Positions 17,195-24,754 of a DNA stretch of 64,000 nt are shown here, in pieces. How positions within the stretch are numbered: the first letter of the stretch is position 1; each line of letters opens with the position of its first letter. Origin of the DNA: Paeniglutamicibacter psychrophenolicus. GTDB lineage: Bacteria; Actinomycetota; Actinomycetes; Actinomycetales; Micrococcaceae. Location: contig NZ_JAUSSH010000002.1 in the NCBI RefSeq assembly GCF_030812255.1, positions 186,001 through 250,000 of the forward strand, in the 5' to 3' direction. Made by a program: the position numbers and the translations under genes. The notes beneath the pieces were generated by a model, which did not search any database, had not been told where the DNA came from, and saw only the letters and a program-made list of their open reading frames with translations.

Positions 17195-18013
17195 CTAGCT
17201 TGCCCCCGCCATGGCCTGGCGCCCGCGCGGCGAACGGTAGGACAGGGCCACGACGATGACGGCCACGGCAACCAGCACCAGGGACAGTGCCACCGCGGCA
17301 TCCGCGTCGGTCTCGCGCTGCAAGTAGATCTCCAGCGGCAGGGTCCGGGTGACGCCCTGCAGGGAGCCGGCGAACGTGAGGGTCGCCCCGAATTCCCCGA
17401 GGCTGCGGGCAAAGGAAAGTACCGCTCCGGAGGCCAGTCCGGGAAGCACCAGCGGCAGGGTCACGCGGCGCAGCACCGTGGTGGGACGGGCCCCCAGCGT
17501 CGCCGCGACCGCCTCGTATCTGCCGCCCGCGGTGCGCAGCGCGCCCTCGAGACTGACCACCAGGAAGGGCAGGGCGACGAAGGTCTGGGCCAGGATAACC
17601 GCAGTGGTGGAAAATGCGATCTGGATCCCGGCCAGCTCCAGGGACCGGCCCAACAGGCCCTGGCGACCAAAGGTGTAGAGCAGGGCGATGCCGCCGACCA
17701 CGGGCGGCAGCACCAGGGGCAGCAGCACGAAGGCGCGCAGCACACGCTGGCCCGGGAAATCGCCGCGGGCCAGCACCAGTGCCAGCGGAATGCCCAGCAC
17801 GATGCACAGCGCCGTGCTGGCCGCCGAGGTGCGCAGTGACAGCCCCAGCGCGGTCAGCGAGGACTCGGAGGTGATCAGCGGGATGAACTGGGCCCAGTTG
17901 ATTTTCGCGGCCATGGCAACCAGCGGGAGCATGACAAAAAGCGCACCCACGGCTGCGAACGCATAGATCCACGGGGGGACCGCGGTGTATCCGGTACCGC
18001 TTCGTCGACGCAT
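17195..18013 (-). CDS. modB: Molybdate ABC transporter permease
   Basis: About 272 residues from ATG 18013, with five to six membrane spans. The permease-ATPase coupling motif is visible as [31 protein letters not shown] (the EAA loop, core EAVAATLGA). [19 protein letters not shown] is the hallmark of ModB and sulfate-type permeases. It starts four nucleotides after the modA stop. A longer frame to 18097 overlaps modA and adds a non-homologous Pro/Arg-rich tail, so the shorter start is used. Confidence 0.87.
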   Translation of the reverse strand: MRRRSGTGYTAVPPWIYAFAAVGALFVMLPLVAMAAKINWAQFIPLITSESSLTALGLSLRTSAASTALCIVLGIPLALVLARGDFPGQRVLRAFVLLPLVLPPVVGGIALLYTFGRQGLLGRSLELAGIQIAFSTTAVILAQTFVALPFLVVSLEGALRTAGGRYEAVAATLGARPTTVLRRVTLPLVLPGLASGAVLSFARSLGEFGATLTFAGSLQGVTRTLPLEIYLQRETDADAAVALSLVLVAVAVIVVALSYRSPRGRQAMAGAS

Positions 18014-18017
18014 CCCT

Positions 18018-18821
18018 CTAGCCCCGCGGGTTTCCGAAGCCGGCGGCGGCCAGGACCTTGCGGCCCTCGGGCCCGGTGGCCGAGGCGATGAAGGCATCCG
18101 CGAGTTCCTTGTTCTTGCTGGTGGCCATGGTGGCGATCGGGTAGGTATTCACGGCAGCGGAAGACTCGGGGAATTCGATGCCCTTGGCCTTGTCCCCGGC
18201 AGCCAAGACGTCGGTGACGTAGACCAGCCCCGCGTCGGCCTCGCCGCTGGTCACCTTGCCCAGTACGTCGGTGACGGAGGATTCCTCGCTGACCGGGGCG
18301 AGCGTCACTCCGGCGGATTCTTCGACGGCCTTGGTCGCGGCCCCGCACGGGACTTGGGATGCGCAGATGACCAGCTTGAGGCCGGGTCTGGCCAGGTCGG
18401 CAAAAGACGTGATTGAGGCGGGGTTGGACGGGGGAACCGCGATTTGAAGGGTATTGGTGGCGAAATCGACGGGCGTGCCGGCCACCAGGCCGGCGTCTTG
18501 GAGCTTGGACATGTTCTTGGTGTCGGCCGAGGCGAAGACATCGGCCGGGGCGCCGGCGGTGATCTGGGTGACCAGGTCCGAGGATCCGGCGAAACTCAGG
18601 TGGACGGTGGTGCCGGGGTGGCTGGCCTCGAAGTTGTCAGCCAGCTGCGTGAACGTGGATTTCAAGGAGGCCGCGGCAAATACCGTGATGCTTCCGGTGG
18701 GCCCGGTGCCGGGGGAGTTGGACGAGGCGTCGCTTGCGGTGCCCGGGGAACATCCGGCGAGCGAGGCGATGAGCGCCCCTGCCATGACGAGTGTGGCCAT
18801 GCTTTTGCCCAGGAAACTCAT
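18018..18821 (-). CDS. modA: Molybdate-binding lipoprotein
   Basis: 267 residues. A lipoprotein signal peptide ends in the lipobox LAGC (about residues 20-23), anchoring it outside the membrane. The mature part begins [23 protein letters not shown], the standard ModA opening, and contains [26 protein letters not shown], which supplies the Ser residues that bind the oxyanion. The start at 18821 overlaps the regulator stop by 4 bp (ATGA). It delivers molybdate or tungstate to ModBC. Confidence 0.9.
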   Translation of the reverse strand: MSFLGKSMATLVMAGALIASLAGCSPGTASDASSNSPGTGPTGSITVFAAASLKSTFTQLADNFEASHPGTTVHLSFAGSSDLVTQITAGAPADVFASADTKNMSKLQDAGLVAGTPVDFATNTLQIAVPPSNPASITSFADLARPGLKLVICASQVPCGAATKAVEESAGVTLAPVSEESSVTDVLGKVTSGEADAGLVYVTDVLAAGDKAKGIEFPESSAAVNTYPIATMATSKNKELADAFIASATGPEGRKVLAAAGFGNPRG

Positions 18822-19228
18822 ATCGCAGTCTTTCCCTGCGGGGATTCGATGATGACGGTGGTCGCCTTGACCACGGCGGTGGCAATGGACCCCGGCTTGA
18901 GGTCCAGTTCCCGGGCAGCCTCGCTGCTCATCAGCGAGACCACGCGGAAGGGACCGCATTGCAGCTCGACCTGCGCCATCACGGTGTCCATGGTGATGGC
19001 GGTGACCAGCCCGACGAATCGGTTGCGTGCGGAGGAACCGATCTGCGAGGGGTCATCCGGCAGGTGGGCCTGGTTCCGGGCGAGGTGGGCCAGCTCGAGC
19101 CCGTCGACGGCCAGCCGGCCCGAGGCGTCCTTCTGCGGGGTGAGGTTTCCGTTCTCGGTCCAGCGGCGAATGGTGTCGTCGCTGACCCCGAGAAAGCGGG
19201 CTGCTTCGGAGACGCGAATTTTCGGCAT
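18818..19228 (-). CDS. HTH-TOBE molybdate-responsive regulator of the mod operon
   Basis: About 136 residues. The N-terminal half is an excisionase/MerR-like winged helix (IRVSEAARFLGVSDDTIRRW, then GNLTPQKDASGRLAVDG). The C-terminal half is a single TOBE domain (ARNRFVGLVTAITMDTVMAQVEL ... GSIATAVVKATTVII), the module that binds molybdate or molybdopterin. It therefore probably senses molybdate and controls modABC, replacing the classical ModE. It is the first gene of the operon and overlaps modA. MPKIRVSEA (19228) is preferred over the upstream in-frame GTG/ATG. Confidence 0.8.
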   Translation of the reverse strand: MPKIRVSEAARFLGVSDDTIRRWTENGNLTPQKDASGRLAVDGLELAHLARNQAHLPDDPSQIGSSARNRFVGLVTAITMDTVMAQVELQCGPFRVVSLMSSEAARELDLKPGSIATAVVKATTVIIESPQGKTAI

Positions 19229-19317
19229 ACTCCCATGGTGCCTCATTTGCGGCGGTAATGGGACCTAAAGCGCGCAAATCGGGAAAAGTGCCCGTATTTC
19301 CAGGTGCCTCGAAGCGG

Positions 19318-19785
19318 TTAGTCGCGAAAAGCGATCCGCGAGAGCAGGTCGCGCAGGGTCTCTTGTTCTGCCTTGCTCAGATTCGTCATGGCAACGGCCT
19401 CGCCCTCGGCGGTGGCCTTGCGCGCCTTGGTGTAAAGCTGCTCGCCGGATGTCGTGCCGGTGATGACCTTGGAGCGGCGGTCGTTGGGGTCGGCGGTTCG
19501 CTCCACCAGGCCCCGGCCTTCCAGCTGGTCGACCAGTGGCACGATCTGGCTCGGATCCAGCGAGAGGAATTCGGCCAGTTCCCGCTGTGTGGGTGCCAGT
19601 CCGCTGCAGGCCAGCGAGAGCACCGAGTAGGAGCGGACCTTGAGGTCAAGTGGCTCGAGGAGCTTGTTGGCCCGCGCCGATCCCAGTGAGCGGGTGCGGG
19701 CGGTGAGAAACTCGATTTCGCCCGCCAGTTCGCTGGACAGGAATCGGTCAATGGTGTTCATGGTGGTGCCCGGCTTGGTTGCCAT
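19318..19785 (-). CDS. couR: MarR-family regulator, probable CouR (hydroxycinnamate-responsive repressor)
   Basis: 155 residues with a MarR winged helix: LAPTQRELAEFLSLDPSQIVPLVDQLEGRGLVER, followed by the wing DPNDRRSKVITGT (core DRRSK). It is divergent from the cou operon. In Rhodococcus jostii RHA1 the p-hydroxycinnamate genes are controlled by the MarR-type CouR, which is released by p-coumaroyl-CoA; the same neighbours here support the name. A GAGGGG element precedes ATG 19785. Interleaved dyads between it and couN (19803-19845) provide likely operators, so it probably represses both itself and couN. Confidence 0.8.
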   Translation of the reverse strand: MATKPGTTMNTIDRFLSSELAGEIEFLTARTRSLGSARANKLLEPLDLKVRSYSVLSLACSGLAPTQRELAEFLSLDPSQIVPLVDQLEGRGLVERTADPNDRRSKVITGTTSGEQLYTKARKATAEGEAVAMTNLSKAEQETLRDLLSRIAFRD

Positions 19786-19802
19786 GGTGCTGCCCCTCGA
19801 GA

Positions 19803-19850
19803 TTGATAAGAAACTTAATCGTTGACTTTATCAAGAGTTTAAGTTGTTAT
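19803..19850 (+). promoter_or_regulatory. couN promoter with CouR operators
   Basis: An AT-rich island. TTGATAA (19803-19809) is the complement of TTATCAA (19828-19834), and AACTTAA (19812-19818) is the complement of TTAAGTT (19839-19845), giving interleaved dyads. TTGACT (19822-19827) and TGTTAT (19845-19850) at 17-bp spacing form a -35/-10 pair for couN. The box TTGACTTTATCAA (19822-19834; TTGA-N5-TCAA) covers the -35, so binding would block polymerase. A near-identical box lies at 23588-23600. Confidence 0.65.
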
Positions 19851-19913
19851 GTATATAGCAAGGTTCCCACGACAGGGTCGGCGGGGGCAATAACTACCCT
19901 CGAAGGAACAGAC

Positions 19914-20840
19914 ATGTCACTGGCTGGAAAAGTTGCAATCGTTACCGGCAGCGGCCGCGGACTTGGCCTGAGCTACGCGCAGGAACTCGCCCGCCAGGGT
20001 GCTGCCGTGGTCGTCAACGACGTGGATGCCGACGTGGCCGCCGAGGCGGTCACCTCGATCACCGCGGCCGGCGGCAAAGCCGTGGCGGTCGTGGCTCCCG
20101 TCGGGTCCACCGAAACCGCCAAGTCCCTGGTGGCCGCGGCCGTGGAAAACTTCGGGCGCCTGGACATCCTGGTCACCAACGCCGGGGTGCTGCGCGACAA
20201 GTCGCTGTTGAAGATGACCGACGAGGATTTCGACCTGGTCATCAACGTGCACCTGCGCGGCACCTTCACCTGCGTCCGCGAGGCCTACGGCTACTTCAAG
20301 GAAAACAACATCGCCGGCCGCATCATCACCATCGGCTCGCCCACCGGCCAGCGCGGCAACTTCGGCCAAACCAACTACGCCGCCGCAAAGGCCGGCATCG
20401 TGGGCATGGTGCGCACCTGGGCCATGGAAATGAAGCGCGCCGGCGTCACCGTCAACGCCGTCATCCCGGTGGCCGCCACCGCCATGACCAAGACCGTGCC
20501 GTTCTTCGCCAAGGCCGTCGAGGCCGACGAGCGCGGCGAGGCCATGCCGGACTTCTTCCGCAAGGAACTGGGCTTCGGCACCGCCGACGACGTTGCAGGA
20601 CTCATCGCCTTCCTCGCCTCCGAGCAGGCCGGCAACATCACCGGCCAGGCCATCGGCGCCGGCGGGGACCGCCTGCAGCTGTGGAGCCACCCGGAGGCGA
20701 TTGCCTCGGAATTCAACGACGGCGGCTGGGACTACGCCACCTTGCTCGAACGCTTCCCGTTTGCGGACAACCTGCAGTCGGTCGGCGAAAAGTTCCCGGA
20801 GCTGCCGGCCGAGCTGCAGCCCGAACCGGCAGCCAAGTAG
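19914..20840 (+). CDS. couN: SDR hydroxyacyl-CoA dehydrogenase of hydroxycinnamate catabolism (CouN-like)
   Basis: 308 residues. The NAD(P) loop TGSGRGLG is at 11-18, and the catalytic triad is Ser142, Tyr155 and Lys159 (NYAAAKAG). A 50-residue C-terminal extension after the SDR core (from HPEAIASEF) resembles those of bacterial multifunctional-type 3-hydroxyacyl-CoA dehydrogenases. The expected role is oxidation of 3-hydroxy-3-(hydroxyphenyl)propionyl-CoA to the beta-keto thioester. ATG 19914 follows GAAGGAAC. It is the first gene after the MarR repressor and is followed by the CouO-like hydrolase, the couNO order described in Rhodococcus jostii RHA1. Confidence 0.82.
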   Translation: MSLAGKVAIVTGSGRGLGLSYAQELARQGAAVVVNDVDADVAAEAVTSITAAGGKAVAVVAPVGSTETAKSLVAAAVENFGRLDILVTNAGVLRDKSLLKMTDEDFDLVINVHLRGTFTCVREAYGYFKENNIAGRIITIGSPTGQRGNFGQTNYAAAKAGIVGMVRTWAMEMKRAGVTVNAVIPVAATAMTKTVPFFAKAVEADERGEAMPDFFRKELGFGTADDVAGLIAFLASEQAGNITGQAIGAGGDRLQLWSHPEAIASEFNDGGWDYATLLERFPFADNLQSVGEKFPELPAELQPEPAAK

Positions 20841-20857
20841 AAAGCACCACCATCACG

Positions 20858-21751
20858 ATGAGCGTTCGCTACGAAGCCAGGATCGACCTCGACGCGGTCA
20901 CCGCGATCGACATGCACGTGCACCTCGAGGTCGACGACTGCGGGCACAAGGCCATGCCCGAGGACCTCTTCGAGGCCTCGGCCGCGTACTTCAAGTCCGC
21001 GGAGCGCACCCCCTCGGTGGACCGCATCGCGCAGCTCTACCGCGAGGCGAAGATGGCCGCGGTGCTCTTCACCGTCGATGCCCGCACCGCGCTGGGCCAC
21101 GAGCCGAACTCCATCGACGACCTGGTGGCCGGGGCCGCGCGCAACAACGACGTGCTGATCCCCTTCGGCTCCGTCGACCCGCGCACCGGCCCGGCCGCGA
21201 TCACCGAGGCGCGCCGCCAGGCGGACGTGCTCGGGGTGCGCGGCTTCAAGTTCCATCCCTCGCTGCAGGGCTTCGACCCCTCGAGCGAGGAGTTCTACCC
21301 GCTGTGGGCGGCGCTTGAGGAAATCGGGCGCCCGTGCATCTTCCACACCGGGCAGAACGGCATGGGCGCCGGGCTTCCCGGTGGGCGAGGCATCAAGCTG
21401 CGCTACTCCAACCCGCTGCTGCTCGACGACGTGGCCGCGGACTTCCCGGGCCTTGTGATCATCATGGCCCACCCCTCGGTGCCGTGGCAGGACGAGGCGA
21501 ACTCGATCGCCACGCACAAGGCGAACGTGTTCATCGACCTGTCGGGCTGGAGCCCGAAGTACTTCCCGGAGTCCTTGGTGAAGATGAGCAACAACGTGCT
21601 CTCCCGCAAGGTGCTTTTCGGCACCGACTACCCGCTGATCACCCCCGAAAAGTGGCTTCGCGCCTTCGCCGAGCTGCCGCTGAAGGACGAAGTGCGCCCG
21701 GGCATCCTCAAGGACAACGCGGTGCGGGTGCTGGGACTGGACAAGCAATGA
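20858..21751 (+). CDS. couO: Amidohydrolase-superfamily beta-keto acyl-CoA hydrolase (CouO-like)
   Basis: 297 residues, TIM-barrel metal-dependent hydrolase. The HxH metal motif is His20-x-His22 (DMHVHLE), with further ligands in CIFHTGQ and IIMAHPSVPW, and Asp257 in FGTDYPL. In Rhodococcus jostii RHA1 CouO, Asp257 is the metal-binding residue whose mutation abolished function, so even the numbering agrees. CouO cleaves the 3-keto-3-(hydroxyphenyl)propionyl-CoA (retro-Claisen), releasing acetyl-CoA and 4-hydroxybenzoate or vanillate and replacing a thiolase plus thioesterase. Its stop overlaps the next start (ATGA). Confidence 0.85.
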   Translation: MSVRYEARIDLDAVTAIDMHVHLEVDDCGHKAMPEDLFEASAAYFKSAERTPSVDRIAQLYREAKMAAVLFTVDARTALGHEPNSIDDLVAGAARNNDVLIPFGSVDPRTGPAAITEARRQADVLGVRGFKFHPSLQGFDPSSEEFYPLWAALEEIGRPCIFHTGQNGMGAGLPGGRGIKLRYSNPLLLDDVAADFPGLVIIMAHPSVPWQDEANSIATHKANVFIDLSGWSPKYFPESLVKMSNNVLSRKVLFGTDYPLITPEKWLRAFAELPLKDEVRPGILKDNAVRVLGLDKQ

Positions 21752-22935
21752 CCGATTTCTACCCCAGCGACCAGTACGGCTTTGCCCGGCTGCTGACCGA
21801 TGCCGAGCGCGCGGCGCTGCTGCGCCTGCGCGCCGTGCTCGATGAGCACGTGCGCCCGGTGCTCAACGACCACTGGGACCGCGGCGAGTTCCCAGAATCG
21901 ATCATCGCCCCGCTGATCGAGCTGGACATGATGCGCCCGGCCGAGGTGCTGGCCGCCGGCGAAAAGGTCCGCGGCCTCTTTGGCGGCTTCCGGAACTTCG
22001 AGCTGGCCCGGGTGGATGCCTCGGTCGTCACCTTCTACAACGCCCAGTCCGGGCTGTTCCGCACCACGGTGAACCTGGGCGGAAGCACGGAGCAGGTCGC
22101 CGAACTGGACCCGCGCATCGCCTCCTACGAGTACAAGGGCGTCTTCGCGCTCACCGAGCCGGACCACGGCTCGGACATCGCCGGAGGACTGGAAACCCGG
22201 GCCACCTTCACGGACGACGGCCAGGGCGGGCGCTGGGTGATCAACGGCGCCAAGCGCTGGATCGGCGGTGCGGCCCAGGCCGACGTGCTGGCGGTCTTCG
22301 CCCGCGACACCGCCGATTCGAAGGTCAAGTGCTTCCTGGTGCCCACCGACGCGCCGGGGGTGAAGCTGAGCAAGATCGAGCGCAAGACCAGCTTGCGGAT
22401 CATGCAGAACGCCGACATCGAGTTGGTTGACGTCGGGGTTCCGGACTCGGCGCGGCTGGCGAACATCAACTCATTCGCCGATGTCGCCGCCTGCCTGCGC
22501 AACATGCGCTCGGACGTCGCCTGGATCGCCGCCGGAGCGGCGGCCGGCGCCTACGAGGCGGCGCTGAAGTATGTCACCGAGCGCCACCAGTTCGGCAAGC
22601 CGCTGGTGTCCTTCCAGCTGATCCAGGAAAAGCTCGCCACGATGCTCACCAATGTGACGGCCTCCCTGGCCATGGTGGTCAGCCTGACCCAGGCGCAGGA
22701 AGAGGGCATCTACAAGGACGAGAACTCGGCCATGGCCAAGATGTTCACCGCGCGCATGCTCCGGGAGACCGCGGCCCTGGCACGGGAGATCTGCGGGGGC
22801 AACGGCATCGTGCTGGACTACGACGTCGCCCGCTTCCACGCCGATGCCGAGGCCATCTATTCCTACGAGGGCACCGACGAGATCAACGCGTTGATCCTCG
22901 GCCGGGCCATCACCGGCATCGGGGCCTTCCGCTAA
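21748..22935 (+). CDS. Acyl-CoA dehydrogenase within the cou operon
   Basis: 395 residues, FAD acyl-CoA dehydrogenase of the glutaryl-CoA-dehydrogenase-like subgroup. ALTEPDHGSDIAGGLETRA and INGAKRWIGGAAQADVL are the flavin/substrate loops. RHQFGKPLVSFQLIQEKLA and ICGGNGIVLDYDVAR precede the catalytic Glu of SYEGTDEINALILGR. Deacetylation of p-coumarate or ferulate needs no desaturation. This enzyme therefore probably oxidises dihydro forms (hydroxyphenylpropionyl-CoA, dihydroferuloyl-CoA) to the cinnamoyl-CoA level, widening the substrate range. ATG 21748 overlaps the couO stop by 4 bp. Confidence 0.8.
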   Translation: MTDFYPSDQYGFARLLTDAERAALLRLRAVLDEHVRPVLNDHWDRGEFPESIIAPLIELDMMRPAEVLAAGEKVRGLFGGFRNFELARVDASVVTFYNAQSGLFRTTVNLGGSTEQVAELDPRIASYEYKGVFALTEPDHGSDIAGGLETRATFTDDGQGGRWVINGAKRWIGGAAQADVLAVFARDTADSKVKCFLVPTDAPGVKLSKIERKTSLRIMQNADIELVDVGVPDSARLANINSFADVAACLRNMRSDVAWIAAGAAAGAYEAALKYVTERHQFGKPLVSFQLIQEKLATMLTNVTASLAMVVSLTQAQEEGIYKDENSAMAKMFTARMLRETAALAREICGGNGIVLDYDVARFHADAEAIYSYEGTDEINALILGRAITGIGAFR

Positions 22936-23008
22936 GAAAGACTCCGGCACCACCAAGCCTTTTGCCAAACACTTCAGCAACAGCCACTTAATTAAAGGAG
23001 TACCCATC

Positions 23009-23464
23009 ATGGGCCAGACAGTACTTTCCTACGAGCAGCTCGCAACCGCCGCCGGCACCGACCTGGGCTACAGCGATTTCCGCACCGTCACCCAGGACCA
23101 GGTCAACACGTTCGCCGACGCGACCGACGACCACCAATGGATCCACACCGACCCGGAAAAGGCCAAGGACGGCCCCTTCGGCGGCCCGATTGCCCACGGC
23201 TACCTCTCGCTGAGCCTGCAGATCGCCTTCTGGTCCGAGCTCTTTGACGTCACTGGCGTCTCCACCCGCGTGAACTACGGCCTGGACAAGGTCCGCTTCC
23301 CCTCGCCGGTGCCGGTGGGCGCGCAGATTCGCATGAAAGCGCAGATCGCCGAGGTCGAAGAGGTCAAGGGCGGCTACCAGATCGCCGTCGACCAGGTTGT
23401 CGAGGTCGAGGGCGCACCGAAGCCCGCAGTGGTGTCGCGCGGCATTTACCGTTTCTACGCCTAG
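23009..23464 (+). CDS. couM: MaoC-type enoyl-CoA hydratase (CouM-like)
   Basis: 151 residues, single hot-dog domain. The catalytic segment VNTFADATDDHQWIHTD (Asp and His of the hydratase) and the downstream GPIAHGYLSLSL are MaoC hallmarks. It should hydrate the cinnamoyl-CoA double bond to the 3-hydroxy thioester used by CouN. A clear AAAGGAG stands 9 nt before ATG 23009. It closes the operon and is followed by a strong terminator. RHA1 has couNOM contiguous; here the acyl-CoA dehydrogenase is inserted before couM. Confidence 0.82.
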   Translation: MGQTVLSYEQLATAAGTDLGYSDFRTVTQDQVNTFADATDDHQWIHTDPEKAKDGPFGGPIAHGYLSLSLQIAFWSELFDVTGVSTRVNYGLDKVRFPSPVPVGAQIRMKAQIAEVEEVKGGYQIAVDQVVEVEGAPKPAVVSRGIYRFYA

Positions 23465-23476
23465 TATCCAGCAAAA

Positions 23477-23511
23477 GGCCGGGAGCCCGCTGGGGGGTGT
23501 TCCCGGCCTTT
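23477..23511 (+). terminator. Terminator of the couNO-acad-couM operon
   Basis: GGCCGGGA (23477-23484) pairs with TCCCGGCC (23501-23508) and is followed by TTT. It lies 13 nt after the couM stop. Confidence 0.75.
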
Positions 23512-23587
23512 GCCGTAGTGGCGCAAGGTCGCTGGCCCGAATGTGGCGTCACATTCAGCCATCCCAGGTGCGCAAAAGTGACAACTA

Positions 23588-23616
23588 TTGATTTTTTCAA
23601 TGATTGTGCTTAGATT
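23588..23616 (+). promoter_or_regulatory. Promoter and CouR-type box of the ABC transporter/couL operon
   Basis: TTGATT (23588-23593), a 17-bp spacer and TAGATT (23611-23616) form a good promoter. TTGATTTTTTCAA (23588-23600) is a TTGA-N5-TCAA dyad covering the -35. It is 11/13 identical to the box at the same place in the couN promoter (19822-19834), which suggests one repressor for both units. Confidence 0.65.
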
Positions 23617-23695
23617 GTCTTATGTGGCAGGGGTCACAGAATCTCGCGGTTGGGGCGTAGGTGCCTGGCCCATCATTTTTCACCAAGGAGCATCC

Positions 23696-24691
23696 ATGAA
23701 GAAGCGTTTGTCCACCATCCTCGCCGGGGCATCGATTGCAGCTCTCGCACTGACCGGTTGCGGCCAGGGATCGCCCTCCGGCTCCGCCGCCTCGGATACC
23801 GGAGCCGCCGCCGCCGGCTCCGACGGACTGACCAAGGTTGTCGTCGGCGTCCTGCCGATCGCACCGTCAGTTGCCGTGAAATACGGAATCGACAAGGGCA
23901 TCTTCGAAAAGCACGGACTCGACGTCGAGTTCACCACCAGCTCCGCCGGTGCGGCCATGCTTCCGGCCGTCTCCACCGGCGACCTCAACTTCGCCGTCGG
24001 CAACCCGCTCTCGGTACTGACCGCGGTCGACAAGGGCCTGGACATGAAAATCGTCTCGGGCTACTCCGACTCCAAGGCCGAAGGGGACGACATCAACGGC
24101 GTGGTCGTGCGTGCCGATTCGGGCATCAAGGACTTTGCCGGCCTGGCCGGCAAGACCACCTCGGTGAACGCGCTGAAGACGCAGGGCGACCTGACCATCA
24201 TGGAATCCGCAACGATCGACGGCGGGGACTCGGGGGCCCTGAAATTCTCCGAGATGCCGTTCCCGGACATGGAAGCCCAGCTCGACCGCGGGAACATGGA
24301 CGCAGTCTGGCTCCCGGAGCCCTTCCTGTCCAAGGCGCTGGCGAACCCGGACAACGCACTGCTCGGCTACCCGAACCAGAAGGCCATCCCCGGCTTGCCA
24401 ACCATGGTCAGCTTCACCAGCGGCAAGTTCGCCCAGGAGAAGCCCGAAGTCGTCGCCGACTTCAAGGCAGCCATGACCGAAACCCTCGCCGCTGCAGAAG
24501 CCGACCAGGCCGGGGCCAAGGCCATGCTGCCCGAGTTCATGAAGATGGACGCCAAGGTGGCCGAGAACCTGAAGATGGAAACCTGGGACGGCGTGGTGCC
24601 CAGCGACCAGCTCGCCAAGCTGGCCGAGCTGGCCGCCAAGCTGAAGTTCCTCTCCAAGGCACCCGACGTCGCGGCCATGACGGTCAAGTAG
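23696..24691 (+). CDS. NitT/TauT-type ABC substrate-binding lipoprotein 1
   Basis: 331 residues. A lipoprotein signal ends in LTGC (about 18-21), followed by a Gly/Ser/Ala linker and an NMT1/SsuA-like bilobed domain beginning VVVGVLPIAPSVAVKYGIDKGIF. LPAVSTGDLNFAVGNP and the acidic AVWLPEPFL segment are family features. AAGGAG precedes ATG 23696. The gene is the first of an operon with couL, a second binding protein, two permeases and an ATPase, so its ligand is probably a hydroxycinnamate or related phenylpropanoid acid. It is the most divergent of the three such proteins in the window. Confidence 0.8.
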   Translation: MKKRLSTILAGASIAALALTGCGQGSPSGSAASDTGAAAAGSDGLTKVVVGVLPIAPSVAVKYGIDKGIFEKHGLDVEFTTSSAGAAMLPAVSTGDLNFAVGNPLSVLTAVDKGLDMKIVSGYSDSKAEGDDINGVVVRADSGIKDFAGLAGKTTSVNALKTQGDLTIMESATIDGGDSGALKFSEMPFPDMEAQLDRGNMDAVWLPEPFLSKALANPDNALLGYPNQKAIPGLPTMVSFTSGKFAQEKPEVVADFKAAMTETLAAAEADQAGAKAMLPEFMKMDAKVAENLKMETWDGVVPSDQLAKLAELAAKLKFLSKAPDVAAMTVK

Positions 24692-24715
24692 TACCGACAA
24701 CAACGTTCCAAGAAG

Positions 24716-24741
24716 GTGTGCCGGCCATCCGGCCGGCACAC
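24716..24741 (+). other. Intercistronic hairpin between binding-protein gene and couL
   Basis: GTGTGCCGGCC (24716-24726), a 4-nt loop and its exact complement (24731-24741) form an 11-bp perfect stem with no T tract. It lies 24 nt after the binding-protein stop and 13 nt before couL. This type of element usually protects the upstream message from 3' decay, allowing more binding protein than ligase to be made. Confidence 0.65.
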
Positions 24742-24754
24742 GGGAAAGGCACCC

